Assembly: GCF_002968015.1 (NCBI RefSeq)
Contig: NZ_PUIP01000010.1
Location: forward strand, 124,001 to 188,000
DNA from: Massilia phosphatilytica
GTDB taxonomy: Bacteria > Pseudomonadota > Gammaproteobacteria > Burkholderiales > Burkholderiaceae_D
Direction: 5' to 3'
DNA length: 64,000 bases
The notes below the pieces were generated by a model that saw nothing but the letters and a program-made list of their open reading frames with translations, ran no database searches and was not told where the DNA came from. Shown in pieces: positions 59,487 to 64,000 of this stretch. The position numbers and the translations under genes were made by a program. The stretch's first letter is position 1, and each line of letters begins with the position of its first letter.

Positions 59487-60584
59487 TTAAAGCGGACGAA
59501 TCCGTGCAATATCCGGCTTGTTCACAAACGCTGCGAACTCATCCCGCAGTCGTTCGCCCTCGTCCATCGCCAGGCGCCACGCACGGATACGGGCATCGTG
59601 ATCCAGCCCGTAAAACTTGAAATCGCTGCGGTCGATGATTTTTCCGCGCGGCATTTTTGCCAAAAAATCATGGCTCGGCGCCACGATCAGCACATTGTCC
59701 AGCCAGCCGCGGTTCGGTCCGCGGGCGGCACGGCGCCACGGCAGCGCCTTGTCCAGCCAGCCCGGCACGATGTGCTCGGAAAAATGGGGATACAGCACGA
59801 TGTCACCGGACGCCTGCTCCGCCACCCGGGCATACGGCAGCGCCAGGTTGTAGTCGATGATGCCGCCGTCCCAATAGTGGCCAGGCGGGGCGCCGGCGAT
59901 GTCGCGTACCGGCTTCATCAACATGGGCAAGGTGCCCGAAGCCAGCAGGCCGGCCGCGAGATTGTCCGGCGTGAGCGGCGAGAAATGCGTGGCGAAGCTG
60001 TCGAAGCGGTCGCGCAGCCAAAGCGTGTCTGCACGCCGGTCGCCGAGCACGACACGGTCCATCAGGTGCGCCAGCTTGTCGCGCGAAAAGAGGTTGTGCA
60101 GCGCGGCCGCAGCGAATCCGCGCATCTCGGCATGACGGTGGCCGGGCGCCGCGAGGGCACGCTTGCCGCGCACCGTCAGCACGTGCAGGCGGTGGTGCGG
60201 GTGGTTGACGATGTCGTCCTCGTGGCCGCGCACGAATTCATTCAGCAGGCCCTGCACGACGGCATTAATCTGTTCCTGCGACGGCTTCGTGCTCGTGTAG
60301 CGCTGACCACTGTAGAGCTCGCCCAAGCGCGCAAATGCTTTCACGGGATCGCGCTGGCAGGCGGCGGCCATGCGCCAGGCGCCGATCGACGAGCCGATCA
60401 GCAAGCGCTCGCGCGGCGCACGCGGGAACCACTCGCCGAACACCCACTGGTCGAGCGCGCGGAACACGAGGCCCTTCGGTCCGCCGGCCGCGGCAGGCAC
60501 GACGGCGATGTCCTCCGCGCGCAAGCCATGCGTGCGGATCCGGGCCAGCGCGAGCGGGCCCGCGTGGAAAGTCAGTGCAGTCAT
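59487..60584 (-). CDS. Patatin-like phospholipase
   Basis: 365 residues. The oxyanion Gly run and nucleophile elbow are AAGGPKGLVF and LLIGSSIGAWRMA (Ser in GSSIG). The catalytic Asp is in YWDGGIIDYNLALPY. It should cleave acyl ester bonds of lipids. No signal peptide is visible, so it is probably cytoplasmic. It has its own position between ychF and a divergent gene, about 95 bp from either. Confidence 0.9.
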   Translation of the reverse strand: MTALTFHAGPLALARIRTHGLRAEDIAVVPAAAGGPKGLVFRALDQWVFGEWFPRAPRERLLIGSSIGAWRMAAACQRDPVKAFARLGELYSGQRYTSTKPSQEQINAVVQGLLNEFVRGHEDDIVNHPHHRLHVLTVRGKRALAAPGHRHAEMRGFAAAALHNLFSRDKLAHLMDRVVLGDRRADTLWLRDRFDSFATHFSPLTPDNLAAGLLASGTLPMLMKPVRDIAGAPPGHYWDGGIIDYNLALPYARVAEQASGDIVLYPHFSEHIVPGWLDKALPWRRAARGPNRGWLDNVLIVAPSHDFLAKMPRGKIIDRSDFKFYGLDHDARIRAWRLAMDEGERLRDEFAAFVNKPDIARIRPL

Positions 60585-60679
60585 CCCGAAATTATCGCAG
60601 GAAGAGCACGATTGCGTGGGCTCAAGGGTCAGCGGGTCCTCCTCCGTAACATGGTCCGGTCGTCCTGCCTGGAGCCAGC

Positions 60680-62557
60680 ATGATCAGTAGATATTGTGCC
60701 CTGCTAATGCTAATGATCGTCACGCTGCTGGCGCGTGCCGGCACGGGCATCGATGCGTCCGTCATCGTCGAGCGCCACGTGCGCCACTACGTCGTCGAGC
60801 AGGACGGCGCCTACCGGCTCACCGTGGACGACGTGCGTACCATCGCCGGTTCGCACGCCCCACAGGACCGGAACCGGTTCATCATCCCCTACAACAAGGA
60901 GCTCGACGAGCTCCCGACGGTGGACGCATACACACAAAAGCCCGACGGGCGGCGCATTCCCGTGCCGGAGGACGCGCACACAAGAACCGTCGTGTTCACC
61001 AATGTGGCGATCGGCGACCAGCTGGTCGTGCACTACGTCATCCGTCGCCGCGTACCGCCGTTGCCCGGCAAGTTCGAGGACGTGGCGGTCGTGCCTGCTC
61101 ACTTGCACCGGAACACCACGCTGATCTACGACATGCCGGCAGCGCTGCCGCTGCACGCGGATGCCGTCGGCTTCGTATCGATACCGGCGGACAGTCCTCC
61201 GGGCCGACGGCGCTACCAGTGGCGCTACGTGAACGGGAGTGAGACACGTATCGAAGCCGGTGCCGTCAGCGTGCTCGACGACGGGCACCGTCTGGCGGTG
61301 TCGACCTTCGCCGACTACCCGGCGCTCGCCGCGGCCGTACGCGACGCCCTGTCCGGCAGAGCCCTCCCCTCCCCGGCCACCGCGACGCTGGCGCACCAGC
61401 TGACCTCCGCATTGCCCGACATGCGCGCCCGCGTGCTGGCGTTGTCCAACTGGGTGCGGAACAACGGCCGCAACGGCAACGACAAGGACCACGCCACGCA
61501 GCTGCAAGCCATGCTGGCGGCCATCGGCATCGACAGTACGCCAGCCCTCGTCAATGGCGGCAACGCCTACAAACTGCCGGACGCGCCCGCGCTGGCCGTC
61601 CTCGACCACATGATCCTGTACGTGCCGGCGCTGGACCTGTTCGTCGACCCGGCGGCGGCGTCCATCCAGGCCGGCTATTTGCCGCCCGCCCTGCTGGGCA
61701 AGCCCGTGCTGCTGCTCAAGGGCGGCACGTTCGCGATGACGCCTGTGCTGCAGCCCCAGAAGGTCCGCGCGGTGGCCACGGTCGACGTCGGGCAGGATGG
61801 GGATGCCACCTTCAACGTGGACCGGACCATGGCGGGCGCGCGGGCCGAACCCCTGCGTACAACCCCTCTGCTACGCGCTGTGAAACTCAGTGACGGCGCC
61901 GATAGCGACATGCAGACGCTGTCCGGCACCGTGGACGACCTGCGCACGGACCGGACGCTGGCAACGCACCACCCGGCCTGGAGCGCCGTGGACGCCGCCG
62001 TGGCAGGCCTGACGCAGGAACGCGACCGGCGCCATGACTTCGTCTGCCCGGCCATCGACGCGGAAGACGACACCCGCCTGCACCTGCCGCCGGGACTGCG
62101 TGTCGCGTCGCTGCCGGGACCGGCCAGCGTGATCACCGGCGGCATCTTCTATCGCGCGAGCTATGTGCGCGAAAGCGATGACGTACTGGTCAAACGCCGC
62201 TTCACGTTCCGCCACGGCCGCGCGACCTGCACGCCGGAGGACAATCGCGCCATGCGGCCGGCACTGGAACGCGTCCGGCACGACCTGCGCAGTCGCATCG
62301 CCGTGGCTTCAGACGTCAGCGCCACGCGCAAACGCATCACGCCACCCGCACGCGCGCAACCTGGCCACGGCCTCGTCCGTGAGATCGAAGCGCAGATCGA
62401 CGCGGTCCCGGCCCGAACGGTAGCCGCCGGGCCAGCGGGCGATCTCGACAAAGCCGCAGCGTTTGAAAAAGCCGGCCGTGTGCGGATGCGTATCGACCGT
62501 CACGTAGCGGGGCCGCAGCTTGCGGCCGGCCATGTGCAGCAGGCGGTAGGCCAGTAG
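60680..62557 (+). CDS. DUF3857/transglutaminase-fold exported protein lacking the catalytic Cys
   Basis: 625 residues. Signal peptide MISRYCALLMLMIVTLLARAG; GGAG before the ATG. The N-terminal DUF3857 domain (about 30-230) contains GDQLVVHYVIRRRVPPLPGKFEDV. A transglutaminase-like core follows near 265-330. Where the family has GxCKDH it reads NGNDKDHATQLQAML, so the nucleophile is absent, while the His (VLDHMILYVP) and Asp (FVDPAA) remain. The last ~80 residues overlap the convergent acetyltransferase gene by 249 bp and look like readthrough past a lost stop. Probably non-enzymatic or decaying. Confidence 0.78.
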   Translation: MISRYCALLMLMIVTLLARAGTGIDASVIVERHVRHYVVEQDGAYRLTVDDVRTIAGSHAPQDRNRFIIPYNKELDELPTVDAYTQKPDGRRIPVPEDAHTRTVVFTNVAIGDQLVVHYVIRRRVPPLPGKFEDVAVVPAHLHRNTTLIYDMPAALPLHADAVGFVSIPADSPPGRRRYQWRYVNGSETRIEAGAVSVLDDGHRLAVSTFADYPALAAAVRDALSGRALPSPATATLAHQLTSALPDMRARVLALSNWVRNNGRNGNDKDHATQLQAMLAAIGIDSTPALVNGGNAYKLPDAPALAVLDHMILYVPALDLFVDPAAASIQAGYLPPALLGKPVLLLKGGTFAMTPVLQPQKVRAVATVDVGQDGDATFNVDRTMAGARAEPLRTTPLLRAVKLSDGADSDMQTLSGTVDDLRTDRTLATHHPAWSAVDAAVAGLTQERDRRHDFVCPAIDAEDDTRLHLPPGLRVASLPGPASVITGGIFYRASYVRESDDVLVKRRFTFRHGRATCTPEDNRAMRPALERVRHDLRSRIAVASDVSATRKRITPPARAQPGHGLVREIEAQIDAVPARTVAAGPAGDLDKAAAFEKAGRVRMRIDRHVAGPQLAAGHVQQAVGQ

Positions 62558-62827
62558 CGCGCGGCCGATACCCGTGCCGTGGCGGTCGGCCCGCACGAGG
62601 CCGAACACGAGCGTGCCCAAGTCGTAGAACGCGGACAATTCGTAGCCGCCGAACCCGACGATCTCGCCCGCCTCCACGACGACGAACAGCGGACCGTCCG
62701 GGTCGTCCAGCGCGGAACGCAGCCATGATTCTTCCGATGCCGGGAAGTGATCCGGCACATTGGAGCGAAAGGCCGCCAGCACGGCTTTGCGGTCGCCCGA
62801 TTGATAACGCCTGATTTTCAATTGCAT
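62309..62827 (-). CDS. GNAT-family N-acetyltransferase
   Basis: 172 residues. The fold pattern starts MQLKIRRYQSGDRKAVLAAF and has the acetyl-CoA loop VRADRHGTGIGRALLAYRLLHMA (motif RxxGxG/A), then FFKRCGFVEIARWPGGY. The substrate is unknown. Start 62827 is chosen by homology; upstream frame residues are not GNAT-like. It overlaps the end of the DUF3857 gene tail-to-tail. Confidence 0.88.
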   Translation of the reverse strand: MQLKIRRYQSGDRKAVLAAFRSNVPDHFPASEESWLRSALDDPDGPLFVVVEAGEIVGFGGYELSAFYDLGTLVFGLVRADRHGTGIGRALLAYRLLHMAGRKLRPRYVTVDTHPHTAGFFKRCGFVEIARWPGGYRSGRDRVDLRFDLTDEAVARLRACGWRDAFARGADV

Positions 62828-63055
62828 GTCGATGTAGATAGTCGTTCGTACCACCTCGTAAAATAAATCCAAAAGGCTTAGGCGATTCCGCACAACGCCT
62901 GTATATTTCACCGGGCACCTCGTCAAGTCGTCGTTATTGTTGGTTTCTTACCCGTCTCGCCCGTCCGGGCATTCCTGTCTGATACCCCTCGGTTACATCT
63001 CTTGCTCGCGATGCGCATCGGCACTTCGCCCTCAACATCTACTCAAGGTATCTAC

Positions 63056-63265
63056 ATGGCTACGCAAACCGGCACCGTCAAATGGTTCAACGATTCCAAA
63101 GGCTTCGGCTTTATTTCCCCTGACGCAGGCGGCGACGACCTGTTCGCTCACTTCAAGGACATCCAGTCGGAAGGCTTCAAAAGCCTGTCCGAAAACCAGC
63201 GCGTCTCGTTCGAACGCGCGCCCAGCCCGAAGGGCGATAAAGCAAGCAATATCCGCGCGATCTGA
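63056..63265 (+). CDS. CspA-family cold-shock protein, second copy
   Basis: 69-residue cold-shock domain with RNP1 KGFGFI and RNP2 DLFAHF, start MATQTGTVKWFNDSKGFGF. CAAGG lies upstream as ribosome site, and the long leader with a pyrimidine-rich tract is cold-shock-like. It is a separate unit ended by a strong terminator. Paralogue of the gene at 13704. Confidence 0.96.
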   Translation: MATQTGTVKWFNDSKGFGFISPDAGGDDLFAHFKDIQSEGFKSLSENQRVSFERAPSPKGDKASNIRAI

Positions 63266-63284
63266 CCGTTCGCGCCGGCAGCAT

Positions 63285-63313
63285 CAAAGGCCCGCTCCAG
63301 CGGGCTTTTTTTA
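63285..63313 (+). terminator. Intrinsic terminator of the second cold-shock gene
   Basis: AAAGGCCCGCT-CC-AGCGGGCTTTTTTT: a GC stem with one bulged G and a run of seven T. Confidence 0.9.
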
Positions 63314-63388
63314 TGTCTGCCCGCCAGGCCGGGCACGCGACAGTTCGCGCGCCTTGTACGCCATGGCAATGGCCGTTACATTAGTGCC

Positions 63389-64000
63389 ATGCAACCCGAA
63401 GAAACCATTACCGTCGAAGATGCCGTGCAGGTGCTGGCCATGGTCGGCGACCTGTCCATGGGCCTGCCGCCGGACCACTCCATCCGCACGGCGCGGCTCG
63501 CCGCACGGCTGGCGGAAGAAAACGGCGACGGTGCCGACGCCTGCACGAGCACGCGGATGGTGGCGCTGCTGCGCTGGTCGGGCAGCACGGCGACGGCGGC
63601 CGGGTTCGCGCATCTGCTGGGCGACGACGTTCGGGGCCGCCATGCGATGGTCACGCGCACGTTGTCCGGCCACGGCAGCCTCACGTTCGCCAACGTGATG
63701 CCGCTGGCGCAAATGCAATGCGAGGTGGCGGGCGATGTCGCCGTGATGCTCGGGTTGCCGGGGGATGTCGAGAACAGCCTGCGCCACCTGTTCGGCAGCC
63801 ACCACCGCGGCGACATGCAGGATGTGCTGTTCTCACCCAACATCCCGCGCGCCGTGTTCTATGTGCGCCTCGCCGGCGACCTGGAAGTGCTGGCGCCCGC
63901 GCACGGCACGGATGGCGCCCTGCGCCTGATCGGCGAGCGCGCCGGCGTCAAGTATCCGGCGACGCTCGTGCAGAGACTGTCTCCCCATGCGCAGGGTTGG
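63389..64000 (+). CDS. HD-domain phosphohydrolase/LuxR-type protein (3' end outside window)
   Basis: The first 204 residues are present and the frame is open at the window end. HD-like start: MGLPPDHSIRTARLAARLAEE, then VALLRWSGSTATAAGFAHLLGDDV, FANVMPLAQMQCEVAGDVAVMLGLP and RAVFYVRLAGDLEVLAPAHG. This matches the HD-domain regulators that often end in a LuxR helix-turn-helix. That end is not visible here. The product is therefore partial, and whether it hydrolyses or regulates cannot be said. Confidence 0.8.
   Translation, partial: MQPEETITVEDAVQVLAMVGDLSMGLPPDHSIRTARLAARLAEENGDGADACTSTRMVALLRWSGSTATAAGFAHLLGDDVRGRHAMVTRTLSGHGSLTFANVMPLAQMQCEVAGDVAVMLGLPGDVENSLRHLFGSHHRGDMQDVLFSPNIPRAVFYVRLAGDLEVLAPAHGTDGALRLIGERAGVKYPATLVQRLSPHAQGW

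Overview
This 64 kb window is a high-GC betaproteobacterial chromosome segment. Gene content and order point to Burkholderiales, most likely Oxalobacteraceae of the Massilia/Duganella type. The pointers are: fmdB-DUF502-aspS-nudB; ubiE-Tim44-ubiJ-ubiB; kdsD-kdsC-lptC-lptA-lptB-rpoN-hpf; ptsN-hprK-rapZ; a 1335-residue DUF3683/FAD/Fe-S oxidoreductase; long-form QueF; and a PEP-CTERM exported protein. The genus is inferred from family knowledge; no search was run. I found no rRNA, tRNA, CRISPR array or prophage.

Layout. 1-6.4 kb (minus strand): a CHASE3/GAF/GGDEF cyclase cut by the window edge, a Tiki/ChaN-like exported protein, then nudB, aspS, DUF502 and fmdB. 6.7-7.8 kb: a complete IS1595-family insertion with matching terminal inverted repeats and a perfect 8-bp target duplication, lying in the T-tract next to a hairpin. 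7.8-12.4 kb (minus): the ubiquinone block ubiE, Tim44-like, ubiJ, ubiB, methyltransferase. 12.6-19.6 kb: a secreted unknown, a cold-shock protein, a DUF971 protein, a HIT protein, the giant flavo/Fe-S oxidoreductase and a YqaA-type membrane protein. 19.8-25.0 kb (plus): ilvA, queF, ptsN-hprK-rapZ. 25.0-27.3 kb (minus): an APH(3')-type kinase, an SRPBCC protein and a 3-hydroxyisobutyryl-CoA hydrolase-like enzyme, lying between the ptsN operon and the hpf end of the rpoN operon. 27.4-32.9 kb (minus): LPS transport/Kdo genes with rpoN and hpf. 33.0-39.8 kb: a KefB-type antiporter, a LysE/MocR/PhzF operon, a second diguanylate cyclase and an esterase.

39.9-47.0 kb (plus) is the most interesting block. 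A GntR/UTRA regulator with a palindromic upstream site is followed by an adenylylsulfate-reductase-like flavoprotein (AprA-like), a small AprB-like 2x[4Fe-4S] ferredoxin, a complete nitrate/sulfonate/taurine-type ABC importer, a HEAT-repeat protein and a short DUF971 protein. The genes are tightly packed, mostly with 2-25 bp gaps or ATGA overlaps. They look like one uptake-plus-redox pathway of unknown substrate. A truncated chemoreceptor and a MOSC protein follow.

48.7-53.2 kb (plus) is the thiamine operon thiC-thiS-thiG-thiD-thiE under a TPP riboswitch, with a visible Shine-Dalgarno-sequestering partner and a TTG start for thiC. 53.3-56.2 kb (minus) holds a Tat-exported PhoX-like protein and a PEP-CTERM protein. 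The latter has an excellent sigma-54 promoter and, upstream, two copies of a compound palindromic box that look like enhancer sites. 56.4-58.2 kb holds decayed genes (a frameshifted GMC oxidoreductase C-terminus and a broken small exported protein) around a membrane protein. 58.3-64 kb: ychF, a patatin-like phospholipase, a DUF3857/transglutaminase-fold protein lacking the catalytic Cys, a GNAT acetyltransferase, a second cold-shock gene and an HD-domain protein cut by the window end.
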